From Bremerella sp. JC817 (GTDB lineage Bacteria; Planctomycetota; Planctomycetia; Pirellulales; Pirellulaceae): a stretch of 64,000 bases of DNA. Position 1 is the stretch's first letter, and each line of letters begins with the position of its first letter. Location: contig NZ_JBFEFG010000280.1 of NCBI RefSeq assembly GCF_040718835.1, forward strand, positions 1-64,000. The letters are read 5' to 3'. Both the position numbers and the translations under genes were made by a program. The notes under the pieces were generated by a model that made no database searches, had not been told where the DNA came from, and saw only the letters and a list, made by a program, of their open reading frames with translations. This document shows, in pieces, positions 57,337 through 64,000 of the stretch.

Positions 57337-58215
57337 TTACGCGTCAAGACGCTTGATTCGCTGCAGAGCGTCGACGAGCTCTCGCGCGGTCTGCGGGCGG
57401 TTACGAGGCTCGCGATCGATGCACTGCATGATCAGAGCCCCCAAGTCGGGATTCAGCTTAGGACGAAGCTGGAAGATGTCGGTCGGTGGGACCGTATCGT
57501 GCGACAAGGCATCGCGGCCGGTCCCTTCGACCATTGCCCATGGAAGTTCGTAAGCAATTAAACGATAACCAGTTACGCCCAACGAGAAGATATCGACCCG
57601 TTGGTCCGTCGGGCGACGCCGGACGATCTCGGGGGCCATGTAGTTCGGGGTCCCGGTGCGATTGCCAGGGGCCATGAACTCAGGCTTGGCAGGCAGCGTT
57701 AAACCGAAGTCGATCAACTTGCACGAGCGGCAATCGGGGGCCGCAATGAAGTTTCGAGGGCAAATATCGCGATGGATATAGCCCGCTTCGTGGACACACG
57801 CCAGGGCATCGGCCATTTGCCGCAAAAGAACGAGCTGCTTCCCTTCCAGCATCGGATCGCGGTCGACGATCAGCGAATTAAGCCCTTTGCCATCCAGGTA
57901 CTCCATCAGGACGTACTGCTGACCGGTGGTCACCAGCCCGTGTTCGATCGTGCGGACAATACAAGGATGGATGAGGGACATCGCGATTTCCCCTTCTTTT
58001 GGGCGAGTCAGCCCAGCAAAACGGGAATCGAAGAACTGCTGCTTCTCGAGATCGAGTAGCTTCAAACCAAGCGTGCGACCGGTCGAGTGCTCGCGAACCT
58101 TGTAGAACTCGCTCATCGTGCCGGAGACCGCCTCTTTCAGGATCTCGAAACGAGAAGCAATATCCAGCTTGGCCTGGCTGGCGAAGAGAGAGGTGAACTT
58201 CTTAAGCAGGTTCAT
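57337..58215 (-). CDS. serine/threonine protein kinase-like protein with altered catalytic loop
   Basis: 292 residues from the ATG at 58215 (MNLLKKFTSL). A single kinase domain fills the protein; no membrane segment. ATP-site Lys K52 (LGLKLLD), a helix-C Glu near 75, the DFG motif (169-171) and APE (194-196) are present. The glycine-rich loop is degenerate (SGTMSEFYKV), and the catalytic loop reads HRDICPRN, with Cys152 where Ser/Thr kinases have Lys. D150 and N155 remain, so activity is possible but unusual. Not obviously in an operon. Target unknown. Confidence 0.88.
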   Translation of the reverse strand: MNLLKKFTSLFASQAKLDIASRFEILKEAVSGTMSEFYKVREHSTGRTLGLKLLDLEKQQFFDSRFAGLTRPKEGEIAMSLIHPCIVRTIEHGLVTTGQQYVLMEYLDGKGLNSLIVDRDPMLEGKQLVLLRQMADALACVHEAGYIHRDICPRNFIAAPDCRSCKLIDFGLTLPAKPEFMAPGNRTGTPNYMAPEIVRRRPTDQRVDIFSLGVTGYRLIAYELPWAMVEGTGRDALSHDTVPPTDIFQLRPKLNPDLGALIMQCIDREPRNRPQTARELVDALQRIKRLDA

Positions 58216-58399
58216 GAGAGAGGGGGACTCACGCGTGAGGGGCAAACTTGAACAGGTATTTCAAATTTAGGCCCCTGAACGGATCCCGCCTTCAAAATCA
58301 GCGCACGGGGAGCCGATTTCGTTGCCGAAGGGATGATTTTTAGGTTGTCTGTTCCGGTGCCTCTACCCCCCACTTTAAGCTGGCATGCAAGTCGAGACA

Positions 58400-58424
58400 A
58401 GCGGCTCTCGCTGGAAGAGCCGCT
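58400..58424 (-). terminator. hairpin downstream of accD
   Basis: AGCGGCTCT (58400-58408) pairs with AGAGCCGCT (58416-58424) around 7 nt, 23 bases beyond the accD stop. The following minus-strand bases are only mildly T-rich, so it is a weak terminator or an mRNA-end stabiliser. Confidence 0.6.
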
Positions 58425-58447
58425 GGCGGGGGCAGAAGGAACAGCAA

Positions 58448-59302
58448 CTATTTACCGCAATAGTCGATCGAGCGGGCGATTTCGAGCTTTAGCTTGTTAC
58501 GAGGAACAATGCGATCCACGAAACCATGTTCCTGCAGGAACTCGCTGGTCTGGAAGCCGTCTGGCAGGTCGATGCGGATGGTCGCCTTGATCGTACGTGG
58601 ACCGGCAAAGCCAACCAGGGCCTGCGGTTCGGCGAAGATCAAGTCACCCAGGGAAGCAAAGCTAGCCGCAACGCCACCCATGGTTGGATTGGTGAGCACG
58701 GAGATGAACAAGCCGCCCGCTTCGTGGAACTTCGCCAGAGCAGCCGTCGTCTTGGCCATCTGCATCAGGGAGTAAATCCCTTCGTGCATACGAGCACCAC
58801 CGCCGGAACCACTGATGATGATCAGCGGCAGATCCTGGGCCGTGGCTCGTTCGATCAGTCGAGTTAGCTTCTCGCCGACAACGCTTCCCATGCTACCCAT
58901 GATGAAGGCACTGTCGGTCACGCCGATTGCCACGCGGCGGGCACGGATCATACCGCAGCCGGTGATGGCGGCATCACGAAGCCCGGTCCGGCGCTGCTCC
59001 GAGACAATTCGTTCGGCATATGCCTTTTTGTCTTTGAAGCCGAGCGGGTCGAGCGAAGTGAGATCAGCATCCCATTCTTCAAAGGTGCCGGTATCGAGGA
59101 CCTGTTCCAGACGCTGCTGGGCCGAGATGGTCCAGTGATAATCGCATTCAGGGCAGACGCTGAGCATTTGCTCGGCCTGCTTGCGGAAGATCACGGCCTG
59201 ACAGCCGGGGCATCGTTGCCATAGGCCTTCAGGCACACCACGTTTCTTTGGCTTACCAGATTCATCAGCTTGAGAAACGAGATCCGGTGATACGGATGCC
59301 AT
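58448..59302 (-). CDS. accD: acetyl-CoA carboxylase carboxyltransferase subunit beta
   Basis: 284 residues from the ATG at 59302, chosen because GAGGA lies 7 bases upstream and it places the zinc ribbon (CPGC at 31-34, CPEC at 50-53) where the family has it. An ATG at 59404 would add 34 Lys/Ser/Thr-rich residues and overlap the upstream gene by 32 bases. The carboxyltransferase core includes [23 protein letters not shown] and [15 protein letters not shown]. It works with AccA (not in the window) to make malonyl-CoA. It is the last gene of rpe, histidine-phosphatase-like, accD. Confidence 0.96.
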   Translation of the reverse strand: MASVSPDLVSQADESGKPKKRGVPEGLWQRCPGCQAVIFRKQAEQMLSVCPECDYHWTISAQQRLEQVLDTGTFEEWDADLTSLDPLGFKDKKAYAERIVSEQRRTGLRDAAITGCGMIRARRVAIGVTDSAFIMGSMGSVVGEKLTRLIERATAQDLPLIIISGSGGGARMHEGIYSLMQMAKTTAALAKFHEAGGLFISVLTNPTMGGVAASFASLGDLIFAEPQALVGFAGPRTIKATIRIDLPDGFQTSEFLQEHGFVDRIVPRNKLKLEIARSIDYCGK

Positions 59303-59372
59303 ATTCGGGTCCTCGACGAGGGGAGTAGTCGGAGAGGTTGCTTCCTCGGTCTTCGCTGCGTTCTTGCCCTGC

Positions 59373-59960
59373 TTAGACTTTGGAGACGACTGCGTTTTTT
59401 TCATACTGGATCAATTCCCACCATCCACATCGACGTTCGGCCTGCCACAAATCACCGAAGTCGGTTTGCAGGATCTCGCTGCGAATGATGGATGCCAGAG
59501 GTTCTGGGGCAACGACGATCACGGTGCCGTCCCCTTTTTGATGCTTTTTCCATATCTTGTCTAAGGCGTTCTGGACACGCAAGCGCACCTCGCCCAAAGT
59601 CTCCCCTTGGGGGGGACAGACCGCCTCTGGGTTTTCCTGCCACAGTCGATAGACCGTCGGCTGGTTTTGCTTGACCTCGGTGATCAGCTTTCCCTGCCAG
59701 AGACCGGCATTCAGATTCGCCAGAGAGTCCATCTGGCGTACTTTCTTACCCAGCGTCTTGGCAAACGCTTCCGCCGTCTGCATGCAGGCCTGACAGGGCC
59801 CACAATAGATTGCTTCGATTTGAATGGCTTGGAGCTGCTCTACCATCTCCGAAGCCTGACGGGTTCCTTCTTCGGTCAAAGGAACCGCCAAACGACTACG
59901 AATACGACCTTGGAAATCGTATTCAGTTTGGCCAGGACGAACAAGCACTATACGCAACAT
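59373..59960 (-). CDS. histidine phosphatase-fold protein lacking catalytic residues (pseudoenzyme)
   Basis: 195 residues with the phosphoglycerate mutase/histidine phosphatase fold: [10 protein letters not shown] at the start, [13 protein letters not shown], a QTAE helix, [12 protein letters not shown] and [14 protein letters not shown]. The catalytic RHG histidine is Pro9 (RPG), the second catalytic histidine (SHG) is Pro152 (APE) and the active-site arginine in the SSPLxRA segment is Ala ([11 protein letters not shown]). It therefore cannot use the usual phosphohistidine mechanism. Both changes are single clear codons with no frameshift. It lies 16 bases after rpe and just before accD. A regulatory or binding role is inferred. 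Confidence 0.88.
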   Translation of the reverse strand: MLRIVLVRPGQTEYDFQGRIRSRLAVPLTEEGTRQASEMVEQLQAIQIEAIYCGPCQACMQTAEAFAKTLGKKVRQMDSLANLNAGLWQGKLITEVKQNQPTVYRLWQENPEAVCPPQGETLGEVRLRVQNALDKIWKKHQKGDGTVIVVAPEPLASIIRSEILQTDFGDLWQAERRCGWWELIQYEKNAVVSKV

Positions 59961-59976
59961 GGCAAGCTGTTCTCAA

Positions 59977-60672
59977 TTAGTTCGAAACTTGGGCAGTGCG
60001 ATAGAGCTCGTCGATCGCAGCACCGTAATCCGATTGATTGAAAATCGCTGATCCTATTACTAGAAGATCGGCCCCTGCTTCGGTACAAGCCTGAACGGTT
60101 TCCAGGTTCACGCCGCCATCTACCTCCAACAGGAGTTCCGGTGGGGCCACTTCTCGCAAGGTTTTAAGCTTCTCTAAGGCCACAGGGTTAAACGCCTGCC
60201 CGCCGAACCCTGCGTTAACACTCATGATTAGTATCAAGTCTGCCTTGTCAACGAAAGGCAGAACTCTCTCGACCGGGATATCGGGGTTGATGGTCACGCC
60301 AGCACCACATCCCAGGCTTTTGATCTCTTCGAGAATCTTGCCGGTATCGCTGCCAGCAGCCTCCTCATGAATCGTAATAATATCCGCGCCCGCCTCGTAG
60401 AACTGTCGGATATATCGTTCCGGATTCTCGATCATCAAATGGACATCGAGCGGAAGTTCTGTCAACTTGCGAAACGCAGCGACAATGGGCATTCCGTAAG
60501 TCAAATTGGGGACGAAATTTCCATCCATCACGTCCAAATGAAGTGCTTGCACGCCAGCGGCTTCCAGCTTCTCTACCTCACCGCGCATATCGCTAAAGTC
60601 AGACGACAGCACTGATGGCAAGATGACTGGGGCTTGTTGGCGAAGTCGTGCAAGATGCGAACGACGGGACAT
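59977..60672 (-). CDS. rpe: ribulose-phosphate 3-epimerase
   Basis: 231 residues, a TIM barrel. Signature segments: ILPSVLSSDFSDM, LHLDVMDGNFVPNLTYGMP (Asp and metal site), LDVHLMIENPERYI (His), MSVNAGFGGQAFNP and LLEVDGGVNLETV (Asp). It interconverts ribulose-5-phosphate and xylulose-5-phosphate in the pentose phosphate pathway. It heads the rpe, histidine-phosphatase-like, accD unit and has a candidate promoter about 130 bases upstream. Confidence 0.97.
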   Translation of the reverse strand: MSRRSHLARLRQQAPVILPSVLSSDFSDMRGEVEKLEAAGVQALHLDVMDGNFVPNLTYGMPIVAAFRKLTELPLDVHLMIENPERYIRQFYEAGADIITIHEEAAGSDTGKILEEIKSLGCGAGVTINPDIPVERVLPFVDKADLILIMSVNAGFGGQAFNPVALEKLKTLREVAPPELLLEVDGGVNLETVQACTEAGADLLVIGSAIFNQSDYGAAIDELYRTAQVSN

Positions 60673-60805
60673 GCCAGACCTTGAGTCGGGGGGATGAACA
60701 CTTCGGCGGCAGCAAGCGACATCGCTTGAGCCAAGGCAGCCAACACTAGAGTCTGCAGAAGTGGATTTAGGGGCACCAAGAGCCCCTCAAATTCGATTGG
60801 GTCGC

Positions 60806-60834
60806 ATTGTATCACGCGGAATCGGGCTCGTCAG
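60806..60834 (-). promoter_or_regulatory. candidate promoter of the rpe unit
   Basis: On the minus strand CTGACG (60834-60829) and TACAAT (60811-60806) are 17 bases apart. The rest of the 299-base gap before rpe holds only a GGGGC/GCCCC hairpin and no supported gene. Confidence 0.45.
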
Positions 60835-60971
60835 CTGCTAACGTTTAAGATCGAGGTAACCTGCTTCCAGGCCATCACTTAGACGCAGTGCATTTTACCG
60901 TAGGACACCTCATAACCCTTAAAATTGGTAGTTAGCGCGATCCACGACTGATCGGGACCAACCACGGCTGG

Positions 60972-61724
60972 CTAGTCGTCCCACGACTGTGGCTGGGGTA
61001 AATCGTCGATTGTCGTCAGGCCGAACAGTTGCAGAAAACGTTCGGTCGTCGTGTAGCGTTTGGTTCGTTTGTCTTCAGGATCTGGCTGCACGCGGAGCAA
61101 ACGGCGACGAACGAGTTGGTTCAAAATTGGGCCGCTCGGCTTGGACCGCATGTCGTCAACTTCTTCGCGTGTCGCCCCTTGGTTGTAGGCAACGAGCGTC
61201 AGCACATCGATTGCCGGCTGCGACAGCTTGGCTTCGCGAACCTTGCCATAGAACTTCTCGCGCAGCGGGCGGAACTCGTCTCGCAGAGCCATTCGATACG
61301 TGCCACCAACCGACGTGATTTCGTAAGGGCACCCTTCGGCCAGATACTTTCGATTGAGCTGATCGACCAGGTCGTCGATCTCGTCTGGCTTCACACCACG
61401 CATCACCGATGCTGCTTTTTCGGCGGTCAGCTTATCGTTTGCCGGATTCCCGACAAACAAGATCGCTTCCAGAATCGTCGTCGGCGAAAGTTCGCACGGA
61501 TCGTCCGCTTCGGCTTCATCAGCCAGGCGAGAAAGGGCTTCGGCGGTCGATTCGTCTTCGTGCGGCTCTTCCGCTTCCGCCTCTTTTTCCTCCTGAAACG
61601 GAGCAGGGCGGTTGCCGAGGGCTTCGGCATAGGTGGCCGATAACGCATCCAACGAAAGCCCGCCATCGTCGGCATCTTCCGCGAACATCGCTGCGAGATC
61701 GAATTGGTCCTCGTCGTCGGTCAT
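60972..61724 (-). CDS. scpB: segregation and condensation protein B
   Basis: 250 residues from the ATG at 61724 (MTDDEDQFDLAAM). The first ~85 residues are a very acidic extension beyond usual ScpB. The core has ILEAILFVGNPANDKLTAEKAASVM, SVGGTYRMALRDEF, LSQPAIDVLTLVAYNQGATREEVDDMR and the final RYTTTERFLQLFGL, the tandem winged-helix pattern. ScpB works with SMC and ScpA in chromosome condensation; scpA is not adjacent. Confidence 0.95.
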   Translation of the reverse strand: MTDDEDQFDLAAMFAEDADDGGLSLDALSATYAEALGNRPAPFQEEKEAEAEEPHEDESTAEALSRLADEAEADDPCELSPTTILEAILFVGNPANDKLTAEKAASVMRGVKPDEIDDLVDQLNRKYLAEGCPYEITSVGGTYRMALRDEFRPLREKFYGKVREAKLSQPAIDVLTLVAYNQGATREEVDDMRSKPSGPILNQLVRRRLLRVQPDPEDKRTKRYTTTERFLQLFGLTTIDDLPQPQSWDD

Positions 61725-61790
61725 ATCGGAACTATAGCGATGCCGCCCCCCAAAGCTCAAGGCGAAGTCGCTGTTTCCCTTACCGCGCAG

Positions 61791-61821
61791 CAAAAAGGCC
61801 GCCCAATGAGCGAGCGGCCTT
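61791..61821 (-). terminator. intrinsic terminator between the epimerase-like gene and scpB
   Basis: AAGGCCGC (61795-61802) pairs with GCGGCCTT (61814-61821); on the minus strand it is followed by five T. It ends the epimerase-like gene 39 bases past its stop. Confidence 0.85.
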
Positions 61822-61859
61822 CGATGTACGACTTATCGCCTGAAATTCAGGCCAATCGC

Positions 61860-62708
61860 TTACCAGCGTTTGGCGACTTCGCGCTTCATCAGTTCCAAAC
61901 CATCCTTCGCCAGTTGCAGTTCGGTATCGAACATCTTGCGCCAGATCTTGGTCGCGGCGGCAATTTCCGGCAAAGCGAGACCAAATGCTTCGACCACCAT
62001 CCAGCCGTCGTAGCCCACTTCTTTCAACGTGTCGAAGTTGGTATCGAAATCGACATGCCCGGTGCCTGGCGTGGCACGATTGTTTTCAGAGATGTGCACG
62101 TGGTGCAGCACGTCCGAGCAATCGCGAATGGCCTGGGCGATGTCCCCTTCTTCGATGTTCGAGTGGAAGGTGTCGTACATCATCTTGCAGTTGGGGTGAT
62201 CGACTTCACGCACGAACCGGGCCGAGTCTTTATGCACGTTCAACAGGTAACATTCAAAGCGGTTGAGCGCTTCGACGCCGAGCATGACCTTCACGTCGCC
62301 GGCGTATTCGGCAACTTGACGCATCGAATCGACGCCCCACTTCCATTCGTCTGCAGTCGGGCCGGCACCACTGAAGTGCCCGATGGCCGAGTGATATGGA
62401 CCAACCAACGTTTCCGCCCCCAGGGCAGCACAGCAGTCGAGCGTCTTCTTGTTCAGTTCGACACCTTTGGCACGCACGGCAGCGTCGGCGCTGATCGGGT
62501 TGTCTTCCAGGTTACGAACCGTAACGGCGGTACACTTCAGATCCAGCGCCTTGATCTTCTCGCCATACTTGGCCCACTTGTCGACGTCCAAGTTGAACAG
62601 TGGAACTTCGACCCCGTCGTAACCCATGTTCTTCAATTCTTCGATCACCGGCAGCAAGCTGTCATCGGGATCGCCGGACCAAAGCAACAAGTTCATGCCA
62701 AATTTCAT
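61860..62708 (-). CDS. sugar phosphate isomerase/epimerase, tagatose 3-epimerase-like
   Basis: 282 residues, TIM-barrel AP-endonuclease-2 family. The four metal ligands of D-tagatose/D-psicose 3-epimerases are all in place: E146 (GVEALNRFECY), D179 (MMYDTFHSNIEE), H205 (HHVHISENNR) and E240 (MVVEAFG), each six residues short of the numbering in the Pseudomonas cichorii enzyme. It probably epimerises a free ketose at C3 using Mn2+; the exact sugar is unknown. It lies 46 bases after the AcpH-like gene. Confidence 0.9.
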   Translation of the reverse strand: MKFGMNLLLWSGDPDDSLLPVIEELKNMGYDGVEVPLFNLDVDKWAKYGEKIKALDLKCTAVTVRNLEDNPISADAAVRAKGVELNKKTLDCCAALGAETLVGPYHSAIGHFSGAGPTADEWKWGVDSMRQVAEYAGDVKVMLGVEALNRFECYLLNVHKDSARFVREVDHPNCKMMYDTFHSNIEEGDIAQAIRDCSDVLHHVHISENNRATPGTGHVDFDTNFDTLKEVGYDGWMVVEAFGLALPEIAAATKIWRKMFDTELQLAKDGLELMKREVAKRW

Positions 62709-62754
62709 CGACGGGGTCTCCTGGAGTTGGTTTCGAGAGAGAACAGATGGGATT

Positions 62755-63408
62755 CTAGCTGGAGTGTGCCGGCAGCAATTGAGCCGACGATGTCCGAACG
62801 TCCTGCCTTAGCTCTGGCAGAAGGGTAGTAAACGTGTCAGGCAACGCTGGTAGTTTGACTCGTTGCATCACCTGATTCAACCGGTAGAGAAGTTTTTCGT
62901 CGTCGGGATAATCCTCGAGAAAACGGACCTCCACAAACCGCCCGATGAACCAGTCGAGTCGGTCCGCGGGACGCCCGGCAATCCGCTCGACGGTTTGCTG
63001 CACGAGCATGCCGTCAACCTCATTCATCGCAGCATAGTAGGCATTTAGCTCGGCCGGATCGTCTTCAATCAGGACCGAATCGAGGAGCAACTCGACCAGG
63101 ATGTGTCCCAGAAAACTGGGACGCATGCCACTGTCTTTGCCCAGAAAATCGCGAATCCGCTTCGTGAAATCCCACTGCAGCCGGTTAAATTCTTCGGTTC
63201 GATGAAACCAGTCATCGTCCGCATGATGCTGCACGATACCAGCCGCAATAAGGGCTTCGCAGGGATCTTCCGATTCACAATATGGAATCGCTTTCTTGGA
63301 ACGTGCCCGACATTTGCGATCGACCACGTTCAACCAATCTGGCACTGCCGTGCCAGCCAGAAAATAAGGCTCGTCCAAAAATCTGCGACCGTGGGCTAAG
63401 TAGTTCAT
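62755..63408 (-). CDS. ACP phosphodiesterase (AcpH)-like protein
   Basis: 217 residues from the ATG at 63408 (MNYLAHGRRFLDEPYFLAGT), like the MNFLAH start of AcpH; the longer frame would add 16 residues that hide this. It contains AGIVQHHADDDWFHRTEEF with the His/Asp pattern expected for the HD-like phosphodiesterase site and GHILVELLLDSVLI. AcpH removes the phosphopantetheine arm from acyl-carrier protein; the match is by pattern and partial. It probably forms a unit with the epimerase-like gene. Confidence 0.65.
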   Translation of the reverse strand: MNYLAHGRRFLDEPYFLAGTAVPDWLNVVDRKCRARSKKAIPYCESEDPCEALIAAGIVQHHADDDWFHRTEEFNRLQWDFTKRIRDFLGKDSGMRPSFLGHILVELLLDSVLIEDDPAELNAYYAAMNEVDGMLVQQTVERIAGRPADRLDWFIGRFVEVRFLEDYPDDEKLLYRLNQVMQRVKLPALPDTFTTLLPELRQDVRTSSAQLLPAHSS

Positions 63409-63431
63409 GCCTTCATCATTGCCAACCAACG

Positions 63432-63465
63432 AAAAAGGGAAAGGGGCCATCGGCACCCTTTCCCT
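63432..63465 (-). terminator. intrinsic terminator of the right-edge gene
   Basis: AGGGAAAGGGGCC (63436-63448) pairs with GGCACCCTTTCCCT (63452-63465) with one bulge; on the minus strand it is followed by T. It lies about 50 bases beyond the stop at 63514 and just before the AcpH-like gene. Confidence 0.82.
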
Positions 63466-63513
63466 CGGTGTTTCCTGTAATTCAGGACCTCGGCAAGCCC
63501 TAAGTTCTCGCGA

Positions 63514-64000
63514 CTAACGACGTCGCGCCCGCTGAGATCGCATTTGCCTGAGCTGCTCTTCTTTCTGTTGACGCTTGGCCTCAGCTTCTGCGGCTTTTTC
63601 ACAATTGTCGAGCCCCGGTACCTCTTCGATATGCACGACGCCACCGGGAGTCCATGCTTTCACTTCGATCTTTTCCAACTGCGACGCAACGATCGTCGGG
63701 ACGAGCAAGTTCACCCGCAGCGAGTCGCCAGCGGACGCGGTATCCAAGACAAACGTCGTCACGTAAGGAAGCTTGGCCGATTCCTCCGTAGCACTCGCCA
63801 GCATCGCTGCTTCGGTTTGCGACTGAGCGTCCATACCGGTCACGCCTAGCCCACGCACAATCGCATTGCCGGTTAATGTCGCCCCGAGGAGTTGCCCACC
63901 CGATTGCTTCTTGTGCATTGTTACCTGCACCACCGGAGAATCGAAATCCGCGGCCGTTTCAGGAATCGTTCCGCTCAGCTGAATCATCCCCTTGGTAGAG
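63514..64000 (-). CDS. hypothetical protein, 5' part beyond the window
   Basis: The frame stays open to the right edge (the bases beyond 63987 read S-T-K-G with no stop), so this is the C-terminal portion of a longer protein; the Met at 63987 need not be the start. The visible 160 residues have a beta-rich part (VVQVTMHKKQSGGQLLGATL, LPYVTTFVLDTASAGDSLRV, IEVKAWTPGGVVHIEEV) and a C-terminal coiled, charged tail (EKAAEAEAKRQQKEEQLRQM). I do not recognise the family. Confidence 0.7.
   Translation of the reverse strand, partial: STKGMIQLSGTIPETAADFDSPVVQVTMHKKQSGGQLLGATLTGNAIVRGLGVTGMDAQSQTEAAMLASATEESAKLPYVTTFVLDTASAGDSLRVNLLVPTIVASQLEKIEVKAWTPGGVVHIEEVPGLDNCEKAAEAEAKRQQKEEQLRQMRSQRARRR

Noticed and set aside
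60573..60815. A minus-strand frame overlapping the rpe start
   Set aside because: It begins at the predicted -10 box of rpe and overlaps the certain rpe start in another frame.

Overview
The window looks like a chromosomal segment of a planctomycete, most likely Pirellulales (Blastopirellula/Bremerella-like). The clues are a 16S rRNA 3' end followed by its own terminator instead of 23S, a PVC-superphylum small basic protein (56974-57180), a DUF1559 pilin-like protein with its lipoprotein partner, an ammonium-transporter/histidine-kinase fusion, and gaps in the ribosomal operons (no rpmD between rpsE and rplO, no rpsD next to rpsK/rpoA). The genus is inference. I saw no insertion sequence, prophage, CRISPR array or integrated element.

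Layout. 1-180: 3' end of 16S rRNA on the + strand and an intrinsic terminator. 620-10700: minus-strand accessory genes: a secreted metallophosphoesterase, an Amt-PAS-hybrid kinase fusion overlapping an HD-GYP response regulator, a DUF2071 protein, a secreted beta-propeller protein and an HExxH metallopeptidase. 10785-30864: one very long minus-strand block in the order rpsL-rpsG / fusA / S10-spc genes / secY-adk-map / rpmJ-rpsM-rpsK-rpoA-rplQ, cut into transcription units by terminators after rpsG, rplO and rplQ and by promoters before rpsL, rpsJ and rpmJ. 31208-45862: continuing upstream on the same strand, tRNA-Thr-Tyr-Gly-Thr, tuf, tRNA-Trp, secE, nusG, rplK, rplA, rplJ, rplL, rpoB and rpoC. 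Most of the translation and transcription core is therefore collinear within 35 kb.

46465-64000 is a mixed region: DUF1559 protein and lipoprotein (+), an unusual sigma-70 factor with extra DNA-binding modules (-), a secreted hypothetical protein and a DUF3891 protein (+), a VIT-family transporter, a DUF5722 glycosidase-like protein (-), a CLC chloride channel/transporter (+), the PVC signature protein, a kinase with an altered catalytic loop, accD, a histidine phosphatase that has lost its catalytic residues, rpe, scpB, a tagatose-3-epimerase-like protein, an AcpH-like protein and a truncated gene at the right edge.

The strongest signals for follow-up are: (1) EF-Tu whose near-universal switch I motif RGITI reads KTVTI; (2) the ammonium sensor kinase with an intact Amt core, next to a predicted c-di-GMP phosphodiesterase; (3) the sigma factor with three N-terminal helix-turn-helix-like modules and little or no sigma-3 domain; (4) the phosphoglycerate-mutase-fold pseudoenzyme between rpe and accD; (5) a 62-bp out-of-frame overlap between rpsC and rplP.
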